Below are positions 11,195 through 21,649 of a DNA stretch of 64,000 bases, piece by piece. A program made the translations under genes and the position numbers. This DNA is from Phlebiopsis flavidoalba (taxonomy: Eukaryota; Basidiomycota; Agaricomycetes; Polyporales; Phanerochaetaceae): positions 124,001-188,000 of the forward strand of contig JAOCPU010000019.1 in NCBI GenBank assembly GCA_035772785.1, written 5' to 3'. The notes below the pieces were generated by a model. The model was given only the letters and a program-made list of their open reading frames with translations, was not told where the DNA came from and did no database searches. Each line of letters starts with the position of its first letter. Position 1 is the stretch's first letter.

Positions 11195-12574
11195 TCATGC
11201 GATCCCGAGGAACTGAAGATACTGTTGTTCGAAAAGTGGGACAGTGTGTCCCGACACCCTGAGCAAGGATAGCTTGGAAGTTAGGGCCGTATGTCGAATT
11301 GGTGTAGCCGCTGGGAAGATACGACTCGCTGACGGCAGAGATTGGATTGCTGGGATAGTTGAAGATGGTGGTCCATTGCTTAACCTCTTCATTGTAGTTC
11401 TGAGGATAGAGGGTAGTGTCACTGCCGAGAAAATCAGAGTCACGTTTGACAATGAATGAGAGAGATACGTACGCGGTTCCGTGCCAGACCTGCATCTTGG
11501 GGTATGCACCAGTGTCAGTGAGCGACGGGGGAACGCAGCCTTAACTTTGGCGGCCTATTAAACATGATATAAGATCGGTCAATGATCGATACATGAATGC
11601 CCTTACCCATTGTGCACCAGTCAGAATGAGCTGGCCTTCCGCGCATTGAGAGTTCCAGGAGTCGTCCGGTTGTCCGGGGGACAGCAAAGCAGCCGAATGC
11701 GACACCGGAGTCGACAATACCGGCCTTGAAGATATCGGGATACGCTCCGGCGAGGACACTGGTCATCATGGCACCAGATGATGTTCCCACGGCAAAGACT
11801 CGGTCGGGGTCGACACCCCAGTTGGAAATCGCATAGCGCGCAGCATTCGCGATACTGAGCGAGTCACTGCCACCGTTGTGCATGAGCGTTTCATCGGAAG
11901 ATACGTCCCAGCATGTGCCGGAGTGAGGCTATACCAAGGGTTCAGCGATAAATCTCGCAAATACATGACTACGCACTGAAGACGGGAAATGACAACGTAG
12001 CCGTATGTCTCCGAGAGCTGGGCGAACTTAGAACCCGAATAGTACGCTTGCGCGGAGCCAGTGCACGCAACTGTGTGTGCGTTAGCTAACCCGCCAGCTT
12101 CGTACGCAAAAATAGCAAGCTCACAATGACTGGCCACAATCAAAGCTGGCTTGGCTGCCACATTTTTAGGCTTGTAGACGTACATCGCCACGTTGTTTGG
12201 GTTGGTACAAAGTTGGTGAATTGGGTGGAGTGTGGAAGCTGGGATAGAGCTAAGACCTGTAGGAGCGGTACCCGTGGCGGTGGTGGTAGAGCTGGCGGGG
12301 ATGCTGACAGTCGTAGTTGGCTTTACCGAGGAGGAAGCAGCAGCTCCTGGAAGGCATTGGCTATAGTACGAGTTCAAAACTGTACAAGTGGTGCCGGAGA
12401 CTATGACGCGTCCTCGTTAGAGGGACGTTACTCGACACAAAATAGATGTTACGTACCACAAGTAGTCGCTCCAGTCCACCCAAATACCTCCACACTGACC
12501 CCATTCTTGTTGTTGACCGGCGACAGGAGGACGAGCGGTAGGATTGCAACGAGTGCACCGGCGAGCTTGAACAT
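11195..12574 (-). CDS. CBM1-linked carbohydrate esterase family 1-type (acetylxylan/feruloyl esterase, PHB-depolymerase fold)
   Basis: This secreted enzyme removes acetyl or feruloyl groups from plant xylan. The minus-strand ATG at 12574 starts a signal peptide MFKLAGALVAILPLVLLS. A fungal cellulose-binding domain (CBM1) follows: EWGQCGGI, GWTGATTC, then after an intron (about 12461-12401) SGTTCTVLNSYYSQCLPG. A Ser/Thr-rich linker and the catalytic domain come next: NPNNVAMYVYKPKN, YYSGSKFAQLSETYGYVVI, the nucleophile elbow GTSSGAMMT (about 11780), IVDSGVAFGCFA, QVWHGTAD, YNEEVKQWTTIFNY and the catalytic His in VGHTVPLFEQQY. TGA is at 11195-11197. Two opposite single-base shifts bracket the CBM1 core, so the raw frame reads through but mistranslates CGGI. 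Introns occur near 11440-11460, 11560, 11930 and 12085. Confidence 0.88.
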
Positions 12575-12633
12575 ATTGAGCAGATACCGAGTGAGGTAGA
12601 GCTTGTTTTTAACCATTCGACACTCGAGTCAAG

Positions 12634-12641
12634 CTTTTATA
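12634..12641 (-). promoter_or_regulatory. TATA box of the CE1 esterase gene
   Basis: TATAAAAG on the minus strand lies 60 bases upstream of the esterase ATG at 12574. Confidence 0.55.
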
Positions 12642-13596
12642 CCAAGCAGTAGCGTAGTATCAGCTTGAGGACAGCTGACAGGCGAGTATTGGCCTTCTAG
12701 CCGAACCAGGATGCCATCAAAATTGACAGCCACATGGTCGACGGAGCGAGCTGAAGACATCCGTGAAACATCCGTCGTAATGAATGTTCCTTGACAAGTG
12801 GTCGTGCTAGCCATTACACGACGAAATTAGAACTCGAAGTCTATACAGCGGTCCGGGTCGGCAGCATAGGGATACACTTACACAAGGTTCACAAGACCGA
12901 CCATCAACACTGATTTTGAAATAGAGAGACGAAATCAGGAGACTTGCGACTCTTGAAATTTGCTTGCACGGAGCAAAATGACATTGAGTGCGTCAGCACC
13001 ACGCTGATCTTTATGGTCATGGCAGAAGGAATCTCGGGAAAAGCTACTCAGCTTCTTGTCCCGTGTATGGGCGGATTGATGACTTCCGCGCGAGGGGGAA
13101 GACATTCACGACATGGCGGCAATTGACACTACACAAGTAAATGGTGCCTGAAATCCCCGCATATTAGCCGTAGATCTGGACTCAATATTGAGAACATGCT
13201 GCCCCTCGGAGTAGCTCTGGTGCCAAGACAAAACGCATACTGAGCCAAAAGAAAAAGAAAAAGATAAATGTGTAGCCGGCCCGTGAGCTGGTGAGTGTGG
13301 CAGCATGGATTGGGCTCGATACGCTCGCGGCTTGACGATGTCATCGTATCAATTTTAAACTTATCATATTATAGTGTCTAGAACAATCTGTAAGTGTTTG
13401 ACCGCTACAGTATGTAAAGCCTGGCGCGCGACGTGATGGGTGTCTGATACACGGAGCGAGATAGTAACCTGGAGCGACGTTCAAGACGGAGAAAGCTGGG
13501 AAAACAGGCCAGTACTAAGCGCTAAGCGCTGACGAACACAGGTGTCCACGAAAGGCAACCAAGCACGTTCGACTTAAGATTGGAGAACATCCAGGA
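12642..13596. other. Gene-free region upstream of the esterase
   Basis: No recognisable coding potential. Short frames on both strands (for example 12629-12814 minus) show no family features. Confidence 0.45.
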
Positions 13597-14342
13597 GTGG
13601 GACTATTTTGTCCCGTCCGCGCCGTCCGCCCCCTCCGCGCCATCCGCGCCGTCCGGCCTGTCTAGGCGTGACGTGTCACATTCCACATCTTCCGCGTCGC
13701 TAGGCTTGGTATTGCCGCCAACTTTTCAGGCTACCGTCAAGTTTGCAAACGCATAAATATATTTGCAATCATCAATAACTGAACAGTTATGTATACTCTG
13801 AGGCAGGGAAAGGCATCCTACAAGCAAGAATGGAAAGGATGACTAAGCGGGAGGCGCGCGAATGTCTCTTTTAGGAAGGTAACAAAAAACGCCAGAAAAC
13901 TTAATAAAATACGTTAGATAATGTATTTTACATTTTTCAGCTGACGGTTATGTACCCGTAGCATCTATATGGTATTAGGTGTTGATAAGATGACCCATGG
14001 CTACTCACTCGCCTTGGAACTATCAAGGTAAGCGTTGAATAAGTCTGGGTAAGCCGGTTACTTATTGATACGACGACCTTGAAGCCAACTTGAAATTCAT
14101 CTATGAGGTCATTCAACTGCTTCCTGCGCTTTGAATTGGTTTTCTTATTTATGCGTGCGCTCTTCTGATTCTTGAGCAGCCTTCAAAATCTGCTCAAATT
14201 CAAACGCAGGGAGAACGTGACTAAAGTCTGTCACCTCTGTCACGGGTTCGTGACCCCAACGGTCGACGCGGACGAGCGCGGACGGCGCGGACAGGCCGGC
14301 TGACGCGGACCCAAATGCGGAAAGGGCGGACGAAAGTCCCAC
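13597..14342. mobile_element. Candidate non-autonomous element with GC-rich terminal inverted repeats
   Basis: The left end begins GTGGGACT (13597-13604) and runs into iterated CGTCCGC/GCGCCGTCCGC units to about 13660. The right end, read in reverse complement, also begins GTGGGACT (14342-14335), then TTTCGTCCGC and further CCGTCCGC units with a shared GGCCTGTC block. The interior (about 13740-14160) is AT-rich without a credible gene, although a minus frame at 14145-14378 crosses the right end. Size and structure suggest a MITE-like element. No clear target-site duplication was found next to the ends, which weakens the call. Confidence 0.45.
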
Positions 14343-14989
14343 CCGGGGACCTTCTGGACTTAGGCTCTTTCGTTCCACTGTAGTCTGCCGTCAAACTAAG
14401 CATGGGAATACATAATACTTTTATTGTGAACCCTCATGGTAATCAGTTTTATTGGACGTAGCATATTTTGTTACAAGTCCTCAATTCTAGTTCAGTATAA
14501 TCCTACATGTAAGAGTTTTAGCTCTAAGCCTCGGTTACTTACTACTACTTACTAGTGGTAAGGGGGGTTGCTCTACTACAGCCCTAGACTATAGGTGCTG
14601 CTCGTGCTTTCCAAGCTGAAATATGTGACTGAACCAAACTTTTTTTTTGAAGCCAGAACGTGGATAGCCCTGGCATTCGCTCGTTACTAATATCTACCGT
14701 CAGATCACTCTACAGACGCCACTTCCCTTTACGAGTGGTATCTCAGAGTTTAGGTTAGTAGCAGCGCGCGCCGCTCGAAAGGACTCGGGACACACGATTA
14801 CGAGACTTGATTCCAGCAAAGTATTTCACAACTCTCACATTGAGCTTGCATCCTCTGCCGGTTGGTATCAAGATTCCCGGACGGTAGTCCCGCCCGGACA
14901 CGCGGATGGAATACAGGTCGGTCGGCTTAGTGACGAGGCTAGGGCATTCTTGCGAGCAGTTATTGAAAGAATCCGCAGCTACTTTTCGT
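14343..14989. other. Intergenic region upstream of the small secreted protein
   Basis: AT-rich sequence with a T8 run near 14640 and no recognisable gene; its right end is the promoter of the next gene. Confidence 0.4.
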
Positions 14990-14997
14990 TATAAAAG
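14990..14997 (+). promoter_or_regulatory. TATA box of the small secreted protein gene
   Basis: TATAAAAG lies 140 bases before the ATG at 15130; the intervening pyrimidine-rich leader (CTCCTTTAATCACC) fits a strongly transcribed fungal gene. Confidence 0.55.
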
Positions 14998-15129
14998 GAG
15001 ACTTCTGCTCTTCAACACAAGCGCAGACTCTGGTAGTCCAACGTTGAACATTTAAGCACTCATACACACTCCTTTAATCACCTTCTTCCCAAACCTCTTT
15101 CATCACACTTTTATCTACGACCAGTAATC

Positions 15130-15692
15130 ATGCACTTCACTACCACCATCCTTCCACTCCTCGTCGCGGCCGTCTCGGTCTCTGCTGCCCCCACAGGCAC
15201 GAGCCAGCCGAAGGGTCTCTTTAAGCTCGAGTCTGGTTCAAAGCCCGGCTGGTACACGCATCGTCTCGCCCTTGATGGTTCCGTCGTTACCAAGTATCAC
15301 GGCGAGGCGGCACAGACCCACAATAGCCCACTCACAAACGGCACCGCGTCCACACACACTCCTCCCTCCACGTTGCACAAGCGTGCACCGTACGGCATCT
15401 ACTGCCAGACCCTCACGTTCACCGACGACGATGGGCAGGCCGCGATCACAGGGCCCTCGCTAACACGTTGAACGAAAACCCTGAGTTCTACCACGCCATA
15501 TCATATAGCTCCGGCACAGCGTTGCGTATGGATGCGATTACGGAAAAGGACAGAATATTGCCGGTGCAACCATGCAGAGCTACCTCTCCATGATCCAGAA
15601 CCAGTGCGGCAATACCAAAGCGGGGCTGGTTCAGCATTCCCGATTGGCACGCCTCGTATGGCATCACCACTGCTGGACAAGGCTTCTGCTGA
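15130..15692 (+). CDS. Small secreted cysteine-containing protein with Kex2-type pro-region
   Basis: The ATG at 15130 starts a clear signal peptide (HFTTTILPLLVAAVSVSA, residues 2-19). A hydrophilic pro-region follows up to a dibasic Lys-Arg at residues 84-85 (TLHKR), a Kex2 processing site. The mature part starts APYGIYCQTLTFTDDDGQ. Allowing three single-base corrections (near 15452, 15513 and 15625) it continues ANTLNENPEFYHAISYSSGT, AYGCDYGKGQNIAGATMQSY, LSMIQNQCGNTKAG, IPDWHASYGITTAGQGFC and stops at TGA 15690-15692. The mature chain has four cysteines, the last being the final residue, so two disulphides are likely. I recognise the style from agaricomycete small secreted proteins but know no function. 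No intron is needed. Confidence 0.7.
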
Positions 15693-15962
15693 GAATGCTT
15701 TGACACGGTGAGAATTCCTTGGATGCCCAGCAGTTGAGTACATTTTCTGACCGAGAGCTTGCTGCAGTTGCTACTAGTAGCGCCCCACCGGTGTGTTCAC
15801 GGGCGAGTCTGTGTTGGAAAACTGAGTAATACGATCCGGCTTTGTTACTTTGTCTGCTGGGCGTCGGGTGGTGTGTAATGTAACGTGCCAACCAAACGGA
15901 ACCCCAGAGACCTTGCTTGAGTATATGACGACGGATGGGTAATGAACGGAAAATGAGCCGAG

Positions 15963-18238
15963 TTATCCAGTAGACAGCAAGTTTTCACAGAAATTCGCCG
16001 TGGCCGAATCGTAGCATTGAAGCGAAAGAGGGAAGCTAGGCCCATCATCTTGTTTTAGGTCACACTGACAAGGCGTAAGAGAACATTGGTGTTCGTACCT
16101 AAAACACCCAGGGGTGTACTCCCCGGGGGGCTCGATGATCTGCCCGGTCACATCCCTTGGCTTCTCGATGTTGTAAACCGCAAGCACGTTTGCAAAATGT
16201 CAGCCACAACGGTTCCGTCGCAAAATGACGACGGGGCAAATACGTCGACCGTGACCAAAAACTTCGATGGGATCCGGAAACGTCAGGGTTTAGCTTGCCG
16301 TCGGACGTGAGGAATCGCGAGGGATTTGAACGTGTCGGGATCCGGATACCGGTGTTCGTCATGAAGTATCGCCCTGTACGAATACATTAGTCTAAGGAGA
16401 TTCGGAAGCAAGACAAGACAGACCTACCATGAATTACCAAATAGAATGCGCAGTCTTTGGAATGACATAACCCTCGTATTCGTCTTCGGCGCTAGATGGC
16501 GTGTGGGTAAGCCTAACGGAAAAAAAGGGCGGCCGCCATCTGCGAGTGAGTTGTTATTTTGGAGGATTTACTCGCGCAGAAGGCGACAGGACTCACCTCC
16601 AAACCTCCTTCTGGATTGCCCTTTTTTTTTTTTTTGTAATATATGGAAGCTCGGGGCGATCAGACAGCTCAGGTAGACGGGAGCGCCCTATCACACCGTC
16701 CAGTTCTTGATGAGCAGCCCTCTGCATTTCGGGGTGTAGTAGCATCGCGAGGAAAAAGCTGGCAGTCGAGATGATAGTCTATGGCGAAAGGAAATAAGAT
16801 CTGTAGCCGTTGAGGGGTAGAGAGGGCTTACCGTATCTGACCCAGCTTTGGTGCCGCTCTTGAGCAGTTTTGCTACTTGGAATGGTCTTATACGTACCTG
16901 AGAAGGCAATTCCTGCGAACATTTTTCTAGCTACATCTTCCTTTTCAGCTCCGTAATAGCCTTTTGATGCATCTTCCAAGTAAGTTGATACTATGCATGA
17001 CTTGGCACTGCCAGAGTTCTGAAAGCATGTTCGTAGGAGTTCAGTTTATTTTCACAAACGATGAGACATCACGTAGTCCATCTTCGCGGCGCGAAATGGC
17101 TCTTCAAAAAGTGCGATCAACAGACGTCTCTTCCACTTGGCTGCCTGACGCTTGAACGCTGGCCCCAGGAAACCACGGAGGTATGTATTTTACTGCGTTT
17201 ACGTCAGCAGTCGTCACGGGGGGCCTTTTTTTGCATCTCACATAAAGGGATGTAATCCACATATATTGTTCATGAGAAAGCATGATCACGAAGCACGAAA
17301 GCTAGACCAATTGCCAAATATCGTCAACCCGCCGGCAACAATCTCCTCAGCGCTTCCTGCCGCTTTCTTCGCTGTCAGTAGAAGGGGATCATTCTTGTTC
17401 TCCAGATCCACCCCATATACAACACCTTAGGATCACAGATCCCGCGAACTATGTTTGATCAGTCTCTCATGGTAAGCAACCTAAGAGGGCCGTTCTGGAT
17501 AACGTACAAGCGTATATGCTCGGTAAAACTTGTCCGGAGACTCTCAAGCAGTGCCTTGGAGGAAGTCTTCGAACCTCCTTTCTCATCCGCGGTTGATGCT
17601 TGCCTACGGGCCGTGGGGCGGAAATATTTGGTGAACATTGCACGATGTTCCTTCCATCGCGATCCATATTCCATGGCAGGTAGGGCTCTATCACATCCAG
17701 TTTCTGTATAGCTTGAGTGCGAGAGTTCCTGAGGACTGGAGTAGTAGGCGAGTGTCGGACTTACGGCCCTTCACAGCTCATTGAGCATGAGCACCGACTG
17801 AGGTCTAAGAATTAATGAGGTTATCGTGTATATCAATAAAGCCCTGACTACACACTTGGACGAGTGTTAGCAAAGATCGCTTCTCGAATACATCGTGTGC
17901 AGCTCTGGTATTATTGAGTATGTAAATGTGAGTCCCTGCGATGCATTGTGTGGACGATGTCGGATTCTACACAAAATGATCTATGATGGCTTACGGTAAC
18001 ACACAACAAACAGCAAAACTTACTGTATATCTGACTCCAATTTTGATACGTCAACCAGGCGTGGTCTTTGGGTACAGAGAAAATGTTGCCAAAGACCGGT
18101 ATGCCTCTGGGGCCCGGATGGAAGCGTCTTGGCCGCCTTAATGCCAGTGTTGATAGAGCGAACTGCGCCCAATAAAACCGTAAAAGCTACGACGACTATG
18201 GTAGTCATCACGTCTGGCGGTATAGCTGGTGTGTTCAT
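15963..18238 (-). CDS. Cytochrome P450 monooxygenase
   Basis: This is a haem monooxygenase anchored in the ER. The N-terminal segment has a membrane helix (MTTIVVVAFTVLLGAV) and the hinge LPPGPRGIPVFGN after frame correction (about 18120). Then come HIYILNNTRAAHDVFEKRS, MEYGSRWKEHRAMFTKYFRP (17680-17620), KYIPPWFPGA, AGIAFSG, HPEMQRAAHQELDGVIGRSR (about 16730), the K-helix region EVWRWRPPFPLGLPH (an unusual Trp in ExxR: E-V-W-R), YEGYVIPK, YPDPDTF and the haem-ligand loop FGHGRRICPGRHFA (about 16250) holding the Cys. The stop is TTA-complement at 15963-15965. Starts at 18238 or 18208 are both possible. At least eight introns and several single-base shifts are present. A T15 run at 16622-16636 sits where the K-helix exon should begin. 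Divergent from the proteasome gene. Substrate unknown. Confidence 0.88.
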
Positions 18239-18763
18239 AAGGCTCGACGTAGCTCTACCGGTCCAGAGGCCTGTCATATACCAATGATGTGCCCAGTCGT
18301 TTCACGTGCAAAGCGAGTTGAACCCGCCAGGTACTGAATTCTAACGCAGCAAGCCACAATCACTCGAGACCAATCTGCGAAATGTAAACGTCAACATAGG
18401 AAGCTAGTGCACCAAGTTAGTTCTTACACCTCATCCTCCGCCGCTCATGTGCCTTGAGGGAAGGATCACATCGAATGAGTGCCGTTATGAGTCTGGCATT
18501 TTCCCGCACGTTCAATTTGACGGGCAATTGTAAGCATAAATTGCTGCGTTCATCGAAAAAGAGTCGCAGTATAAGATAGCAAGGTATGGAATGGAAGAGT
18601 AAGATCCGCAAAGGCCAGTTTAAAACCCACGTGGCGCTTCATCCTCTCGTTACGGACGCAAGGTTCACACGGTCATGGTGGTCGACGCGACGCGCGTCTT
18701 GAAGGCTCATTGCGTACACCCTCCCCCACTTCATTCCGTCGTTTATACCTATCCCTCACAACC
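18239..18763. promoter_or_regulatory. Divergent promoter region between P450 and proteasome alpha-5
   Basis: The 525 bases separate two divergent start codons. Nothing coding was seen. A CACGTG-like CCACGTGGCG lies near 18629 and the pyrimidine-rich tract before 18764 probably marks the proteasome transcription start. Confidence 0.4.
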
Positions 18764-19838
18764 ATGTTTCTCACTCGCTCAGAATACGGTAATTTTCTGC
18801 TCAAGTAATCCATGGCTCAATACACATTGATCATGTTCTATAGACCGAGGTGTCAACACCTTCTCCCCCGAAGGCCGTTCTATTCCAAGGCGTGTATTCA
18901 CGTCCCCATAGTTGATGGCTACACTTACGCGTTTGACACAGTCGAATATGCCATCGAAGCTATTAAGGTATATACTAATATGCTAATAGTGTTGCCTGGT
19001 CAAGATCAATCCTGAACGAAGCTCGCAGCTAGGATCCACAACTGTCGGAGTCTGCACGAAGGAGGGCGTCGTCCTCGGTGTTGAGAAGCGCGTCCAATCA
19101 CCCCTGCTGGTAATCGTTCTTCATCCATTGAGAAGATTATGGAAATCGACCGCCACCTCGGCTGCGCCATGTCCGGGCTGATCGCGGACGCACGAACGAT
19201 GGTCGACCATGCACGCGTCACCTCGCAGAACCACGCCTTCATCTACGACGAGCGGATCAAGGTCGAGAGTGCCACACAGGCGGTCTGTGATTTGGCGCTG
19301 CGGTTTGGTGAGAGTGTACACGACGAGGAGGCGATGATGAGTCGGCCATTTGGCGTTGCGTTGCTTATTGCGGGTGTGGATGAGAAGGGCCCACAGCTGT
19401 GCGTTATCCTACACTGTGACAGGTACCGGGAACTGACTGCTTGATTCAGGTATCACACAGATCCGTCGGGTACCTTTGTACGATATGAGGCAAAAGCTGT
19501 TGGTTCAGGCTCGGAGGCCGCGCAGCCAGAGCGAGCTCCAGGACAAGTGGCACAAGGTGCGTAGAATGCTTTATACATATGCACTATAAATACTCAGATT
19601 TGGTGCCAGCAAATGACCCTGAAGGAAGCTCACACGCTGACACTTCGGGTACTGAAACAAGTCATGGAAGAAAAGCTCGATCAACACAACGTTCAGCTCG
19701 CACAGGTCAGGAATAACTGTTGCACATCCCACTACCTTGATTACTGACATCCGCTCTGTCCTGACAGGTCACACCAGACAAGGGATTCGAAATACTAGAG
19801 ACGAGGTCAGGCTCAAAGAGCTGATCGACGAGATGTAA
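18764..19838 (+). CDS. PUP2: 20S proteasome subunit alpha type-5
   Basis: Alpha-5 forms part of the outer ring of the 20S proteasome. The start at 18764 gives MFLTRSEY, then after an intron [24 protein letters not shown] and [20 protein letters not shown], the diagnostic alpha-subunit N-terminus with the gate residues. [40 protein letters not shown] and [20 protein letters not shown] are highly specific for alpha-5. The acidic C-terminus ends [10 protein letters not shown] with TAA at 19836-19838. About seven short introns are present. Extra bases occur near 18885 (RLFQ), 19109 and 19800 (a 2-base duplication). Because this gene is essential and single copy, these shifts are best read as sequence errors. 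Confidence 0.93.
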
Positions 19839-20117
19839 TGTATCATTCAACAACCTGTAATATTACCATCTCCTTTGCACTCGGGATTCCATCTGGTTTG
19901 TGGATTTTATACTGGTGCGAGTTTGACTCCCTTTTGAGCAACAATAATGATCTCTCCGGTGAATCGCCCCGCATCCGCGCCCACGTATGGAGACAAGGTA
20001 CGGGTCCCGACGAAGTGTCGCGCGCATGATGGCAAAACGATAATTCTGTCTAGGCGGTAGAGCCATGAGATATAATACACAAATATTTCTATTTCATCAT
20101 GTCTAGTTTGTTTGCCT

Positions 20118-21403
20118 CTATTGCGGAGTGTAATCGCCAACGGTAGCATAGAAGTCCTTGATGAGGCGCTTCTGCGCATCGACGCCTTTCTCCGTCTGTG
20201 GCAAGAGTGTGAGGATATATCCGCCCCTCAACTCAATACGTAGATCCACATACCTCTGTGTCACCAATGGCCTCTAATCACAATGTACTTGCGCCCAACG
20301 AGAATCTGCTCGTTGACGTCCCGTTGTCCAAAGGCGAGGGTGTGTGAGCCGGCGACCATTGCGCCAGACTCTTGTGCGATGATAGAGCCTGCACATATAT
20401 ATCCCAAGGCCTATAGACAGAGCCCAGTTAAATGACTTCACTGACATGGAAGTAGCACACACCAGCATCCGATCTCCCTATATAACCGTCAACAAAGGGG
20501 ATCCGGCTATTATGGAGCAGACACAACCAATAGATATCCAAGCTTCCCTGGGCGACCATGGCGTAGTTGAGCGCGCGGCGGTTCCGAGCGCACGCCAGCA
20601 GGAGTGCGCCATCTTGCACACCCTGGACGCCAGCCTTAGGGTCACCCGCGAGCTTGAGGTACGCATCGGCCTTGCTCTCCATGATAGGCCCCGAGCGGTC
20701 TGACCCACACTCAATGCCTACACATGTTAGGTAGCGTCGCGAGGAGGCGGATGGAGCACATACCAATGAGAGCTTGCGGACATTTTGCGAAGAGATGGCA
20801 GAGGGCGCGGCACTGCGAGTGGAAGCTTCTTGGGGACGCCACCTCTCAGTGTGAGGTACGATCCTAGTCCCTTTTGCACCAGTAAACAATTGGTCGAGGA
20901 AAGGGTTGTAGATGACTCCGAGGACAGGCCTCTTCTTGTAGATGAGACCGATGGAGACCGCGACATGGGGGAACCCGTGGACGAAGTTGTGTCGTGCCGT
21001 CTGGTGGGTCGTCAGTCTGCGGCGGCGTGGCGAAACAAAAGCGGGACCGGCCTATGGGATCGACGCAGAAAGTTGGAGTGTCTGTGAGTGGTGGGCGAGA
21101 TCCCGCGGCGTAAGACTCTTCGCCGATGCTGAGGGCGCGTCAGGCTACCGTGCGCGTCGCGTACGCGCCACGCACAATTGGAATCCAGGGTACTTCTGTG
21201 CAAGCTCTCCTTTGACCAGCTCCGCGGACTTTCACGTCGTACTCGGTGACGAGGTCAACGGAGTTCTTCTTCTCGTCGACATTGCCAGAGGACAAGATGG
21301 CCTCGGATCCGAGCAGGATGAGGTCGCCAGCCTTGCGTGCGAGAGTAGTCGTAAACGCAAGGATCTCTTGCAGGTCAGCAGAAGTAAGCTCTATAGTAGA
21401 CAT
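20118..21403 (-). CDS. Inositol monophosphatase family protein
   Basis: The enzyme hydrolyses inositol monophosphate to free inositol in a Mg-dependent, lithium-sensitive reaction. From the ATG at 21403 the protein reads [40 protein letters not shown], then the metal-binding GEESYAAG (about 21120), [20 protein letters not shown] (split by an intron or indel near 21060-20990), [49 protein letters not shown] and the second metal site [20 protein letters not shown] (about 20400). It ends [17 protein letters not shown] with the stop at 20118-20120. Length fits the ~300-residue family. Several 1-base shifts are seen. A role in quinate metabolism (QutG-like) cannot be excluded. Confidence 0.88.
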
Positions 21404-21649
21404 GGTGGTTCGTGGATGAGTTAGTCGATGAAAACGACAAGAAGGGGGGGAGGTATTTGGCCGCCACTCTTTCGGAATACGGCGGCCCGGCGTCCTGCAT
21501 TCTCGAACGTGCGTCACGAAACCATTGAAACCGTATAATCACTTGACAACCATAGAGATACATCCAGCAATACCTACAAAATACAGTACCCAACCATTGA
21601 TTACCTCTCGAGAGATCGCATACAATACTACCACGCTTCACACGGGAAA

